Program-made: the position numbers and the translations under genes
Notes under the pieces: generated by a model
Seen by the model: only the letters and a program-made list of their open reading frames with translations
Database searches by the model: none
Told to the model about the DNA's origin: nothing
NCBI GenBank assembly: GCA_964571225.1
Contig: CAZNBB010000001.1
Coordinates: forward strand, 27,901 to 91,900
DNA length: 64,000 nt
Direction: 5' to 3'
DNA from: DATFML01 sp964571225
Lineage (GTDB): Bacteria > Pseudomonadota > Gammaproteobacteria > DATFLG01
Shown here: piece by piece, positions 32,595 to 42,023 of the stretch
How positions within the stretch are numbered: position 1 is the first letter of the stretch
Layout of the letters: every line of letters starts with the position of its first letter

Positions 32595-33889
32595 TGCCGG
32601 TCTATCCGCAGATCCAGGAAATGGGTTGCGCAGGAGATGCAGGGGTCGTAGTTGCGGATCACCGTTTCGCACAACTGGCGCAGTTCCCGGTCGTCGCTTT
32701 CCAGATCGCCCGCTTCCAGGGTCCACTTCAGATCCTGTTCGATGCGTGCCTGATTCTGACTTGTGGGCGGTACGATGCGGCTGTCGATAACGGTGCCCCG
32801 TTCGTCGAATTCATACCGATGCCAGAGAATCCCTCGCGGCGCCTCCGTGCAGCCGAATCCTACGCCGGCCCGCGGCGTGGGTTCGAGACGGGGGGCGGTC
32901 GGCGTTTGGTACCGTTCCAGCAGACGGATCGCTTCGACACAGCCGTAATGAATTTCCACCGCCCGTGCCACGACACTGTGGAACATGTTGCGACTGGGCC
33001 AGGACAGGCCGGTGTCGTCCAACAGGTCCTGCACCTGGGCCGGCAGCCGATCCAGATTGAGATTGAGCCTGGCCAGCGGGCCGACCAGATACGGTCGGTC
33101 ATGCAAATGGCTGTGCAGGGCGGTCGAATGGGGAACCTGATGTTCGCGGAAATGGTCGTCGAACTCGCGGATGTCGATGTCCAGCCCGGCGCTGGATACC
33201 AGCCTGCCCTCGTTCATGGGATATTCGTCCCCATGACGCAGGGCCACTGTGGTGAATTCCTGGTCGCTGGCCGGCAGCTCCAGGGACGCGGTCCAACGCA
33301 CCAGCTCCTCCGCATCCGGCAGTGCCTCGCGCAGACTTTCCAGCAAGGCGCGGGCTTCGGCCGCCGTGGGTGCACGGCTGAAGCCACCGACCCGTGCGCC
33401 CACCGGATGCACCGAACGCGCGCCCAACGCGGCGACGATGGCGTTGCCCAGGCCCTGCAGGCGCAGGCCGCGCCGCACTTCCGCCGGGTAGTCCTGGGCC
33501 AGGGCGGTCACGCTGGGATAGCCGAGAAAGTCCGGCGCCGCCAGCATGTGGATATGGAGGGCGTGGCTTTCCAGCCATTCGCCGCAGTAGTACAGGCGTC
33601 GCATGTCCCGCACCCAGGGATCGGGCTGCATCCCGAAAGCCTGTTCGATGGCATGAACCGCGCTCATCTGATAGGCCACCGGGCAGATGCCGCAGATGCG
33701 GGCCACCATGTCGGGCACTTCATGGTATTCCCTGCCCACCAGGAACTGCTCGAACAGCCGCGGTGGTTCGTAGATGCGCAACATGAGCTTTTCGATGGTA
33801 CCGTCACGCACGGCAAGCTCCAGCGCGCCTTCGCCCTCTACCCGCGCCAGCACGGGCACATGGATGTCCACTGTCCGTCGCTCACTCAT
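32591..33889 (-). CDS. hydA: group 3b NiFe hydrogenase, large (alpha) subunit
   Basis: 432 residues from ATG 33889. The nickel ligands are complete: RICGICPVAYQMSA (Cys66, Cys69) and DPCISCATH (Cys417, Cys420). The nine residues after His423 (FLDLRIDRQ) are the tail removed by the protease encoded next. The short length and these L1/L2 motifs are typical of the cytoplasmic, NAD(P)-linked group 3b enzymes (also called sulfhydrogenases), which interconvert H2 and NAD(P)H and in some species reduce polysulfide. It overlaps the small-subunit gene upstream (8 bases) and the protease downstream (4 bases). Confidence 0.95.
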   Translation of the reverse strand: MSERRTVDIHVPVLARVEGEGALELAVRDGTIEKLMLRIYEPPRLFEQFLVGREYHEVPDMVARICGICPVAYQMSAVHAIEQAFGMQPDPWVRDMRRLYYCGEWLESHALHIHMLAAPDFLGYPSVTALAQDYPAEVRRGLRLQGLGNAIVAALGARSVHPVGARVGGFSRAPTAAEARALLESLREALPDAEELVRWTASLELPASDQEFTTVALRHGDEYPMNEGRLVSSAGLDIDIREFDDHFREHQVPHSTALHSHLHDRPYLVGPLARLNLNLDRLPAQVQDLLDDTGLSWPSRNMFHSVVARAVEIHYGCVEAIRLLERYQTPTAPRLEPTPRAGVGFGCTEAPRGILWHRYEFDERGTVIDSRIVPPTSQNQARIEQDLKWTLEAGDLESDDRELRQLCETVIRNYDPCISCATHFLDLRIDRQ

Positions 33890-34667
33890 GGTCTTCTCCC
33901 AGCGCGCGCCGGGCCGCTTCCGCCAGGGCCGGCTGGGCGCTATGGATGAAACGGAAGCGGCGGGCGACGGCGTCCGGCACCAGCCCCAGCCCCCGCAAGC
34001 GCGCCCCGAGGGAGTCGGCGTTCGGGTTGTCGGACGGCCCGTAGCAGCCGTAGCAGTCCCTGCCGAAGCGCGGGCACAACGCACCGCAGCCGGTGCGGGT
34101 CACGGGACCCAGGCACGGTTCCCCGTGGGCGACCAGTACACACACGTTGTGCTGGCGCTTGCAGTCCAGACAGACCTTGTCGCCGTCGGGCACCGGCGTG
34201 ACCCCGAACAGCAGGGCGCGGACCGCCGCCACGATCTGGGTGCTGCTCACCGGGCAGCCCCACAGTTCGAAGTCCACCCGCACATGGGCTGCGATGGGCG
34301 TCGCGGTGCTGAGGGTCTCGATGTACTCTGGGTGCGCATACACCCGCGCCATCCATTCGGCGCTGTCGGCATGGTTGCGCAGGGCCTGCAGCCCTCCCGA
34401 AGTGGCACAGGCCCCGATGGTGACGAGCATGCGGCTGTTGGCCCGCACTGTCTGAATGCGGGCCTGTTCGTCGGGGGTGGAGATGCTTCCCTCCACGAAG
34501 GCGATATCCACGGGCGCCTCCGGGTCCACGGCACCGGCCTCCGCGAAGTGCACGATGTCCACCCGCTGTGCGAGTTCCAGCAGTTCTTCTCCCAGGTTGA
34601 GGAAGGCCAGCTGGCAGCCGTCGCAGGAGCTGAACTTGTGAACCGCGATGCGGGGTTTGGCGTTCAC
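33882..34667 (-). CDS. hydD: group 3b NiFe hydrogenase, small (delta) subunit
   Basis: 261 residues. There is no Tat signal, so it is cytoplasmic. Proximal-cluster ligands are visible as SSCDGCQL (Cys15, Cys18), IGACATSGG and WGCPVSSTQ. Further Cys in VCLDCKRQHNVCVLV, GPVTRTGCGALCPRFGRDCYGCYGP would bind the additional 4Fe-4S clusters found in this group. It passes electrons between the large subunit and the diaphorase part (beta and gamma subunits). The stop overlaps the hydA start. A 120-base gap separates it from the gamma gene. Confidence 0.94.
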   Translation of the reverse strand: MNAKPRIAVHKFSSCDGCQLAFLNLGEELLELAQRVDIVHFAEAGAVDPEAPVDIAFVEGSISTPDEQARIQTVRANSRMLVTIGACATSGGLQALRNHADSAEWMARVYAHPEYIETLSTATPIAAHVRVDFELWGCPVSSTQIVAAVRALLFGVTPVPDGDKVCLDCKRQHNVCVLVAHGEPCLGPVTRTGCGALCPRFGRDCYGCYGPSDNPNADSLGARLRGLGLVPDAVARRFRFIHSAQPALAEAARRALGEDHE

Positions 34668-34787
34668 TGCGTACTCCCGAATGGTCCCGTGTAGTAACGG
34701 CGGCGGTTTGCGCGGCGTGGCCCGAACCTGGCGGCGATGGCGACTGTCGCCCCTGTCCGGTGTCCGCTGCAGCCCTCAACTGGCGCG

Positions 34788-35621
34788 TCAAAATCCACGA
34801 CGCCCCATCAACTCGGCCAGTTCCGTGTAGGGAAACACAGGCCCGTTGCGGCATACGAAGCTGCCGCCTATCTGGCAGTGGCCGCAATGGCCCACGGCAC
34901 ATTGCATGTTGCGCTCCATGCTCACATAGATATCGCTGTCGCCCAGCCCCAGGGTGCGCAGTTCCCGTACCGCCGCGACCATCATGGGTTCCGGTCCGCA
35001 CATCATGCTCAGCGTGCGGCCCGGCTGAATGTCGATTCTGTCGAACAGTTCGGTGATCAGTCCCACATGCCAGGGCCAGGCAGGTCCGCCCTGATCGGCG
35101 GCCAGCAGCACTTCGGTGTCGGGATGGCGCGCCCAGGCTTCGTACTGTTCGCGCCACAGCAGATCCTTGGAGTGCTTTACGCCCTGCAGGATGGTGAGCC
35201 GCCCATAGCGGTCCCGCCGGCGCAGGATATAGCGGATGGCCGCCACCACCGGCGCACAGCCCAGCCCTCCGGTGACCACCAGCACGTCGCGGCCTTCGGC
35301 GGCCTTCAGAGGCCAGCCGCGCCCGTAGGGTCCGCGAACGCCGATGGCGTCTCCAGCCTGCAGGGCTGCGAGCCCGCGGGTCACACGCCCGAGGGCGCGT
35401 ACGGTGTGATCCAGCAACGCATCGTCCCGCGGATCGGACACGATGGAAATGGGCACCTCGCCGACGCCGTAGAGATAGAGCATGTTGAACTGGCCCGGCT
35501 CGAAGCGGTAGCTGCGGTGCGCATCGTTGTCGCTGAGGCGCAGTCTCAGGGTGAAAACGTCCGGCGCCTCCTCGATGCGTTCCACGATCTCGGCGCAATG
35601 GGGCAGATAGGGGCTGCTCAT
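34788..35621 (-). CDS. hydG: group 3b hydrogenase gamma subunit, FAD/NAD(P) oxidoreductase
   Basis: 277 residues from ATG 35621. Ferredoxin-reductase-like: an FAD-binding barrel (RFEPGQFNMLYLYGVGEVPISI), an NAD(P)-binding domain (LVVTGGLGCAPVVAAIRYI and MMCGPEPMMVAAV), and a C-terminal Cys cluster (MQCAVGHCGHCQIGG with a later VCRNGPVF) for a 2Fe-2S centre. It is the site of NAD(P)H reduction or oxidation. Its start overlaps the beta-subunit stop by four bases, so the two are made together. The preferred nucleotide cannot be decided from sequence alone. Confidence 0.93.
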   Translation of the reverse strand: MSSPYLPHCAEIVERIEEAPDVFTLRLRLSDNDAHRSYRFEPGQFNMLYLYGVGEVPISIVSDPRDDALLDHTVRALGRVTRGLAALQAGDAIGVRGPYGRGWPLKAAEGRDVLVVTGGLGCAPVVAAIRYILRRRDRYGRLTILQGVKHSKDLLWREQYEAWARHPDTEVLLAADQGGPAWPWHVGLITELFDRIDIQPGRTLSMMCGPEPMMVAAVRELRTLGLGDSDIYVSMERNMQCAVGHCGHCQIGGSFVCRNGPVFPYTELAELMGRRGF

Positions 35622-36727
35622 GAATGGGCTCCGGTGTCTGCCGCGCACAGGGCGGTGGCTTCTTCGGTGATATCGATGCCCACCGGACACCAGGTGATGC
35701 AGCGCCCGCAGCCCACGCAGCCGCTGCGCCCGAATTGATCGTGCCAGCTGCCCAGCTTGTGGGTCAGCCACTGGCGGTAACGGTGCTGGATGTCGGGACG
35801 CATGTTGAAGCCGTGCAGCGCACTGTGGCCGGTGCTGAAACAGGAATCCCACTCGCGCATATGCTGGCTGCGGGCGCCGTTCAGGGCCGGTTCCTCCGTT
35901 TCCCGGTGGCAGAAGCAGGTCGGGCAGACCAGCGTGCAGTTGCCGCATGCCAGGCAACGCTCGGCGACCTGTTGCCAGCGGGGATGGTCCAGGTTGGCGA
36001 ACAGGGTGTCGCGCAGGTTGCGGCCGGGCAACCTGCGATGCTGAGCCTGGGCGGCGCGTTGCACTTCGCCGCGGGCGGCGGCCACCGTGTCGGCGGACGC
36101 CTCCTCCAGCCCCAGGTGGGCGAGGATTTGCTCACCGGCGCTGCTGCCCGCGGTGACCACGTAGCCGGCGTCCTGTTCATGGAGCGCCAGGTCGAAGCCG
36201 CTATCGGCTTCCGGTCCGTCGCCGGTGGACGCGCAGAAGCAGGTGTCGGCCGGGTGGGTGCAATGCACCGCGATCAGCAGCAGACTGCGTCGGCGCGCCG
36301 CATAGTACGGGTCCGGGTAGCGGCCTGCCATGAAATGGCGGTCCTGGATGGCCAGCGCCGCCAGGTCGCAGGCCCGTACGCCGATGACGGCGGTAGGCGA
36401 GGGTTGCGCGCCCTCCGACCGAAAGCTCAGCCGCCCGCTGTCGTCCCGTTCGCTGCGCCAGAGCACCTCCCGGGCGGCGAACGCCAGCGGCTTGACGGCC
36501 TGGGGCCCGTTGGCCCAGGCAAAGCGTCGCGGCCCGTCGGCGGCTTCCAACCGATAGGACCCCGGCGCCTGGCGGTCGCGCAGGTCCCGGGGCAGGTCGG
36601 CTTCGTCCTCCAGGGGGCCATAGACGATTGCGCCATCCTGTACGTGCGGGCCGACACAGTGATAACCCGCTCCCCGCAGGACGTCGATCAGATGCTGAAG
36701 CTGTTGCCTTGGCAGCCAGTCGCTCAT
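35618..36727 (-). CDS. hydB: group 3b hydrogenase beta subunit, iron-sulfur protein
   Basis: 369 residues from ATG 36727. Two ferredoxin-like 4Fe-4S motifs lie in the C-terminal half: CLACGNCTLVCPTCFCH and CVGCGRCITWCPVGIDI. The N-terminal ~200 residues are an HdrA/anaerobic-sulfite-reductase-A-like region with IGVRACDLAALAIQDRHF and HPADTCFCASTGDGP. It wires the diaphorase gamma subunit to the hydrogenase module. It is the first gene of the hydB-G-D-A-protease operon. The 257 bases before it (36728-36984) hold no regulator site I could support. Confidence 0.93.
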   Translation of the reverse strand: MSDWLPRQQLQHLIDVLRGAGYHCVGPHVQDGAIVYGPLEDEADLPRDLRDRQAPGSYRLEAADGPRRFAWANGPQAVKPLAFAAREVLWRSERDDSGRLSFRSEGAQPSPTAVIGVRACDLAALAIQDRHFMAGRYPDPYYAARRRSLLLIAVHCTHPADTCFCASTGDGPEADSGFDLALHEQDAGYVVTAGSSAGEQILAHLGLEEASADTVAAARGEVQRAAQAQHRRLPGRNLRDTLFANLDHPRWQQVAERCLACGNCTLVCPTCFCHRETEEPALNGARSQHMREWDSCFSTGHSALHGFNMRPDIQHRYRQWLTHKLGSWHDQFGRSGCVGCGRCITWCPVGIDITEEATALCAADTGAHS

Positions 36728-36984
36728 GCTGGGAAGACTACCGGTGCCGGGAGCGGGCAACCATGAGCCCAATCAATAAATCTGCCGGCTTATGGTGTGC
36801 GTATGACATGATCCCTGTCCTGGGGGCAACCCACGTTCGAGCATGGCAGAGCCAGGCATCCAGTACAACCGGCCGATGCGACAGCTGCCGAAAGCCTCGC
36901 CGTGCTGTGTCCCCGGGCGTCGGCGGTAGATGGTCGACGGCGGGCCCGCGCCGGGTGCCGCGGGCCGGGGAAGCGGCCTTTTCG

Positions 36985-37326
36985 TCAGTCGGCCTTCTGG
37001 ATATCGACCACGTCCACCAGCGTCCCCCACATGTGGAAGCTGACCATGCCGGGCTTGGTGCGCAGGGTCGCCTGCACCTTCAGGCCTTCCTGCTGGAACG
37101 CCTTGGGCAGATTGACCGGGTCGTAGTGGGCGCCGTCGCTGGCGACGATGCCCCAGAAGCCGCCTTCAATGCTCAGGTGCACGATCTTGCCGGTGACAGT
37201 CACGGTCTTGGCCTCCTGGCGGGCGGGTGGGGACGTGGCGCCGGTGGTGGTGTCGGCGGCGCAGCCGGTGGTGGCGAGACCCAGGGCAAGGGCGATGGTC
37301 AGCAGGACATGATGGAGATGTTTCAT
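36985..37326 (-). CDS. small lipoprotein of unknown function in the hydrogenase island
   Basis: 113 residues. The signal peptide ends in a lipobox (LATTGC), so the mature protein is anchored at Cys22 and faces the periplasm. After a Thr/Ala-rich linker comes a ~70-residue beta-rich domain (TVTGKIVHLSIEGGFWGIV, then VQATLRTKPG and MWGTLVDVVDI) with the look of an OB-fold or small beta-barrel. I do not know the family. It sits on the same strand between hypE and hydB, spaced by 180 and 257 bases, so it could be its own unit. A hydrogenase link is only positional. Confidence 0.75.
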   Translation of the reverse strand: MKHLHHVLLTIALALGLATTGCAADTTTGATSPPARQEAKTVTVTGKIVHLSIEGGFWGIVASDGAHYDPVNLPKAFQQEGLKVQATLRTKPGMVSFHMWGTLVDVVDIQKAD

Positions 37327-37506
37327 AAGGATGTTCCCTCGGACCGATGCATCGAACCAATCTGAAAATGCGTCTCACCCGCCAATGCCGCGTAGCGAAA
37401 CACGCTGCGGTGCTCATCGACTTACGTACACCGCGTTTCTCGCGCGCTCCGCGCCTTGTGTCGACGACCGATCCACCATTTTGAGACAGGTTCTACGGAC
37501 TGACGG

Positions 37507-38517
37507 TCAGCAGATTCTCGGCAGTGGGTCGTCTTCCAGTTCGTCCAGGAACCGTTCGCCGCCCAACTCGGTTTCCAGTATCACCTGGCTGCGTCCTTCC
37601 TCGACGCGGCCGATGGCGGCGGCGTCTGGGCAGACGGCCTGGAGCGCTCCCAGGGCGGCATCGGCGTACTCTGCTGCCACCACCGCCACCACCCGCCCTT
37701 CACAGGCCAGATACAACGGATCGTAGCCGAGCATATCGCATACCGAGCGCACGGGATCGCGCACCGGCACGGCGGGCTCCTGCAGGCGTACCGTCAGCCC
37801 GGTGGCACGGGCAATCTCGTTGGCCACGGTGGCCAGTCCCCCGCGGGTGGGGTCGCGCATGAAGCGCAGCCCCGGCACCTTCATCAGCGCCTGGCAGGCG
37901 GGCAGCACGCTGGCGGCGTCGGACTGCAGATCCCCCCGCAGTCCGAACTGCTCGCGGGCCAGCATGACGGCGGTGCCGTGGTCGCCCACCGGGCCGCTGA
38001 CCAGTACCGCGTCCCCGGCCTGGACCTGCCGCAACCCCAGTTGTACGCCGGGCTGGCGCAGACCCAGGCCGGTGGTGGCGAAGTAGATGCCGCCGCCCTC
38101 GCCGCGGCGCAGCACCTTGGTGTCGCCGGCGACGATCTGCACGCCGGCCTCGCGGGCGGCAGCCGCCATGCTGGCCACCACCCGTTCCAGCAGGCTCACT
38201 TCCAGCCCTTCCTCGATGAACGAGTTCAGGGTCAGGTAGCGGGGTATGGCACCGGAGACGGCCAGGTCGTTGACCGTGCCGTGTACGGCCAGGCTGCCGA
38301 TGGTGCCGCCGGGAAACTCCAGGGGCTGGACGGTGAAGCCGTCGGTGGTGATGACCACCTCGCCGTCGTGTTCCAGAGGCACAGTGGCGGCATCGGCATC
38401 GGTATCCAGCAGGGGGTTGGCCAGATGGCGCGCGAACAGCTCCTCGATGAGCTCCCGCATGAAGCGCCCGCCGTTGCCGTGGGCCAGCGCGATATGGGTG
38501 TCCAGTTGTGCCGCCAT
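37507..38517 (-). CDS. hypE: hydrogenase maturation protein HypE
   Basis: 336 residues. HypE dehydrates a thiocarbamate on its C-terminal Cys to thiocyanate, giving the CN ligands of the NiFe site. The C-terminus ends PRIC, with the required terminal Cys336. The ATP-binding AIRS/PurM-like motifs are present: HGNGGRFMRELIEE, TTDGFTVQPLEFPGG, IGSLAVHGTVNDLAVSGA and RDPTRGGLATVANEIA. It is the last gene of the hypCABDFE operon, 33 bases after hypF. Confidence 0.97.
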   Translation of the reverse strand: MAAQLDTHIALAHGNGGRFMRELIEELFARHLANPLLDTDADAATVPLEHDGEVVITTDGFTVQPLEFPGGTIGSLAVHGTVNDLAVSGAIPRYLTLNSFIEEGLEVSLLERVVASMAAAAREAGVQIVAGDTKVLRRGEGGGIYFATTGLGLRQPGVQLGLRQVQAGDAVLVSGPVGDHGTAVMLAREQFGLRGDLQSDAASVLPACQALMKVPGLRFMRDPTRGGLATVANEIARATGLTVRLQEPAVPVRDPVRSVCDMLGYDPLYLACEGRVVAVVAAEYADAALGALQAVCPDAAAIGRVEEGRSQVILETELGGERFLDELEDDPLPRIC

Positions 38518-38550
38518 CGGCGAGTCCTTCCGTAGCTGTCTCTGATTGAA

Positions 38551-40839
38551 TCAGATCGTGTGATGCTGCGCTGTGACGCCTGCCTCGATTGCCTGCCCGA
38601 AGCTGATGCCGCCGTCGTTGGCGGGTATCAGTTCCGCCAGCCATACCCCGAACCCGTCGGCTTGCAGCAGAGCGAGCGCTTCTTCGGTGAGGCGCCGGTT
38701 CTGGAACACGCCGCCGGTGAGGCCCACCTGGGTGACGCCCGTGTCCGCGCGTGCCTGTCGTGCCTGGGCCAGCAGGGCGTGGGCGAGGGACGTGTGCAGG
38801 CAACTCGCCCGGTCGGCAACCGACCGATTGGAATCCTGCAGCATGGGCAGCAACGGTGCCCAGTCGGTACGGTACAGCCCGTTGTCGTCCGGTGCCAGGG
38901 GCAGGGTCACCGGTTGGGATTCCCCGGCGCAGCTTGCCTCCAGCCACATGGGGCCCTGCCCTTCGAAGCTGGCGACGTCGACCAGGCCGGTCAACGCCGC
39001 GGCCGCGTCGAAAACCCTCCCGGCGGCGCTGGATACCGGTGCGTTCAGACCCCGCTTCCAGGCCTCGCGGGCCAGCTCGGTGTCCACGCTCCGGATCCAC
39101 TCCGCGCCAGCCTCCCAGCACAGCGCCGCCGCGCTGCGCCAAGGCTCCCGCCCGGCCTTCTCGCCTCCCGGAAGTCGGAACGGGCGCAGGGAAACGACCC
39201 GCCGCCAGCGGCCCGGTCGACCCAGCAGGGCCTCGCCCCCCCACAGCGTGCCGTCCTCACCATAGCCGGTGCCGTCCCAGGTGAAGGCCAGCAGGTCCCC
39301 CTCCAGGGCATGTTCGGCATACAGTGCGCCGGCGTGGGCGTGGTGGTGCAAGACATGTATCACCGGCAGGGACTGCCGGGCCGCCCAGCGGCTGCTCTGG
39401 TAACCGGGGTGCGCGTCGCAGGCAATCCAGGCTGCGCGCACGCCGTACAGCGCCTGCAGATCGGCGATCACCTGTTCGAATACCGCCAGGCTGCGGGGCG
39501 TTCCCAGGTCCCCGATATGGGGGGAAACCACTGCGCGCCCCTTCCAGGCCAGCGTCACGGTGGCCTTCATGTGGCCGCCCACGGCCAGCAGTGGGCGGTC
39601 CAGCTCGAAGGGCAGATCCAGTTCCAGGGGGGCCGTTCCCCGGCCAAGACGCAGGGGTCGCGGTCGGCCGGCGATCGGGCGGAACACGGCATCGTCGGCC
39701 GGGCGCTGGATGGGCCGATTGTGGTGCAGGAAGGCATCGGCAACCCGGGAGAGGCGTTGCTCGGCCGCCTCCGCTTCGGTGAGTACCGGTTCGCCGGCGA
39801 CGTTGCCGGAGGTGGCGACCACCGGCCCGTCGAAGCCGTCCAGCAGCAGGTGGTGCAGCGGACTGTAGGGCAGCATCAGTCCCACCTCGGACAAGCCCGG
39901 CGCGATGGACGGCGCCAGGGGGGCGTGGGGGCGCAGCGGCATCAGTACGATGGGGCGCATGGGCGAGGCCAGCAGACGCTCAGCGGCGGGATCGGCTGCG
40001 GCCAGTTCGCGAACGGCCGCCAGGCCGTCTGCGCCCCGGGCCGGCACCATTACCGCCAGGGGCTTGTGGGGGCGGGGCTTGAGTCGTCGCAGGCGCGCCA
40101 CCGCCGCTTCGTCAGTCCCGTCGCACATCAGGTGGTAGCCGCCGATGCCTTTGACGGCTACCACGGCACCGCTGCGCAGGGCGTCCACGCAGGCGTCCAA
40201 CGCCTCCCAGGTATCGTCGATGGCTTCGCTGCCGGGACGCAGGAACGTCAGGTTCGGGCCGCAACTGGGACAGGCCACCGGTTGGGCGTGGAAGCGCCGA
40301 TCCAACGGGTCGCGGTACTCCCGGCCGCAGTCCGGGCACAGCTCGAAGCCGGCCATGGTGGTGTTGGGCCGGTCGTAGGGAAGGGCGCGGATCAGGGTGT
40401 AGCGTGGTCCGCACTGGGTGCAATTGATGAAGGGATACCTGTACCGCCGGTCCGCCGGGTCGTTCATTTCCCGCAGGCAGTCCGGGCAGGTGAAGTAATC
40501 GGGCGGCACGTGGATATCGGCGTCCGGGCCTGCGGCGCTGGGTTCTATGCGGAAATCCTCGAGCGCATCGGCGGGCGTGGCGCGGCTGGCCAGCAGTCGG
40601 GGACGGGCGATGACGGGGGCGTCGTGCACCACACGGATTTCGAAGTCGTCCAATGCGGCCGCGGGGCCTTGCAGACGGATGCGTACCCGACCCACTTCAT
40701 TGCGCACCCAACCGGCGAGCCCCAGGCTGTGGGCCAGTCGAAACACGAAGGGACGGAAGCCCACGCCCTGCACCTGTCCGCCCACCAGCAGCTCGCGGGC
40801 CGGGTCACCGGCGGAGGCGGAACGCCGACTCGGTAGCAT
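38551..40839 (-). CDS. hypF: carbamoyltransferase HypF
   Basis: 762 residues, full length. Domains in order: acylphosphatase (GGQVQGVGFRPFVFRLA), two zinc fingers (CPDCLREMNDPADRRYRYPFINCTQC and CPDCGREYRDPLDRRFHAQPVACPSC), a YrdC-like domain (VVAVKGIGGYHLMCD, KPRPHKPLAVMV, ATSGNVAGEPV), and a Kae1-like C-terminal domain (VLHHHAHAGALYAEH and FTWDGTGYG). It uses carbamoyl phosphate and ATP to carbamoylate HypE. ATG 40839 was chosen; it lies nine bases past the hypD stop. An open frame continues upstream but overlaps hypD. Confidence 0.97.
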   Translation of the reverse strand: MLPSRRSASAGDPARELLVGGQVQGVGFRPFVFRLAHSLGLAGWVRNEVGRVRIRLQGPAAALDDFEIRVVHDAPVIARPRLLASRATPADALEDFRIEPSAAGPDADIHVPPDYFTCPDCLREMNDPADRRYRYPFINCTQCGPRYTLIRALPYDRPNTTMAGFELCPDCGREYRDPLDRRFHAQPVACPSCGPNLTFLRPGSEAIDDTWEALDACVDALRSGAVVAVKGIGGYHLMCDGTDEAAVARLRRLKPRPHKPLAVMVPARGADGLAAVRELAAADPAAERLLASPMRPIVLMPLRPHAPLAPSIAPGLSEVGLMLPYSPLHHLLLDGFDGPVVATSGNVAGEPVLTEAEAAEQRLSRVADAFLHHNRPIQRPADDAVFRPIAGRPRPLRLGRGTAPLELDLPFELDRPLLAVGGHMKATVTLAWKGRAVVSPHIGDLGTPRSLAVFEQVIADLQALYGVRAAWIACDAHPGYQSSRWAARQSLPVIHVLHHHAHAGALYAEHALEGDLLAFTWDGTGYGEDGTLWGGEALLGRPGRWRRVVSLRPFRLPGGEKAGREPWRSAAALCWEAGAEWIRSVDTELAREAWKRGLNAPVSSAAGRVFDAAAALTGLVDVASFEGQGPMWLEASCAGESQPVTLPLAPDDNGLYRTDWAPLLPMLQDSNRSVADRASCLHTSLAHALLAQARQARADTGVTQVGLTGGVFQNRRLTEEALALLQADGFGVWLAELIPANDGGISFGQAIEAGVTAQHHTI

Positions 40840-40847
40840 GGATAGTC

Positions 40848-41966
40848 TCAGGCGGGAGGAGCCTTGGTGGCGGTGGCCGGCTCGCGCACGCCGGTGGCCC
40901 ACCAGATGCGGCACGCGCCCTCGTCGGAGACCATGCATGGCCCGATAGGTTTGCGGGGCGTACAGGCCCGGCCGTAGAGCTGGCACTGGTTCGGGTAGAT
41001 CTTGCCCAGCACCACGCGGGCGCAGTCGCAGCCCGGGGGCATCTGGCCGGCACGCTTGCGATCGGGGTTGGTGTGGGTAGGGAGCTGCACACGGGCGTTG
41101 TGGCTCGCCAGCTCGGCCTTGAGCTCGAAGCCGGAACGGGCGATGGTGCCCACGCCCCGCCAGTTGGCATCCACCACGTCCATGACCTGATCGAGTGTGC
41201 GCCGGGCGCCGGGGTTGCCGTCCGCACGCACCAGCTCCGGATAGCAGTTGTCCAGAAAACGGCGGCCTTCGAGACGTTGGCGCAGGGTGGAATACATGGC
41301 GGCCAGCAGGGACACCGGTGAGAAGCCGGCCACGGCGGCGGGAATGTGGTGCCTGTCCACCACGAACTGCCATTCCTCCGGCCCCATGACCGTGGCCACG
41401 TGGCCCGGCGCGATGAGGCAGTCGAAGCCGGGCGCCTCGGAATCCAGCAGCATGGCCACCGCGGGCCAGGTGAGCCGGCCGGACAACAGCAGTTGAAGGT
41501 TGTCCGGCATGCCCTGGGCCGCCATGGCCGCCACCGGGGCAGTGGTGGTCTCGAAACCGGCCGCGAAGAACACCACCGTTCGATTCGGCTCGCCGCGAGC
41601 GATGCCCACCGCTTCCAGGGGCGAGGCGATGGGCCGCACGTCGGCGCCGGCGGCCTTGGCCTGTTCAAGGGAGCGGGGTTGGGCGCGGGGCGCGTTCACC
41701 GGCACCCGCAGCATGTCGCCGAACGCCACCAGGATGACGTCCTCGTGCAGAGCGAGCTGAATGGCGGCGTAGACGTCTTCTTCCGGACACACGCACACCG
41801 GACAGCCCGGGCCGGGTATGAGCTCGATATTCTCCGGCAGCGCACCCCGCAGCCCCGCCATGCTGATGGAACGCTCGTGGCCGCCGCACACGTTCATGAT
41901 GCGTACTTTGCCCTCGATGGGCAGGGCACGGATGCGCGCCAGCCAATCCTTCGCGGTCGCGGTCAT
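40848..41966 (-). CDS. hypD: hydrogenase maturation protein HypD
   Basis: 372 residues. This iron-sulfur scaffold builds the Fe(CN)2CO unit together with HypC and HypE. Conserved Cys motifs are in place: MNVCGGHERSI near residue 25, PGPGCPVCVCPEEDV near 52, and the 4Fe-4S region PGCDCARVVLG, NQCQLYGRACTP and EGACRIWW at the end. FAAGFETTTAPVA is the other family block. It sits between hypB and hypF in the operon. Confidence 0.97.
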   Translation of the reverse strand: MTATAKDWLARIRALPIEGKVRIMNVCGGHERSISMAGLRGALPENIELIPGPGCPVCVCPEEDVYAAIQLALHEDVILVAFGDMLRVPVNAPRAQPRSLEQAKAAGADVRPIASPLEAVGIARGEPNRTVVFFAAGFETTTAPVAAMAAQGMPDNLQLLLSGRLTWPAVAMLLDSEAPGFDCLIAPGHVATVMGPEEWQFVVDRHHIPAAVAGFSPVSLLAAMYSTLRQRLEGRRFLDNCYPELVRADGNPGARRTLDQVMDVVDANWRGVGTIARSGFELKAELASHNARVQLPTHTNPDRKRAGQMPPGCDCARVVLGKIYPNQCQLYGRACTPRKPIGPCMVSDEGACRIWWATGVREPATATKAPPA

Positions 41967-42023
41967 CGGCGCGTGGCCCCCGTTCCTATGGTGCGCTGGA
42001 CGGTTGCATACCGGGGACGCGGG

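Noticed and set aside
38560..40836. 758-codon frame opposite hypF
   Set aside because: An antisense shadow of a clearly identified HypF gene; His/Gln/Gly-rich composition and no recognisable motif.
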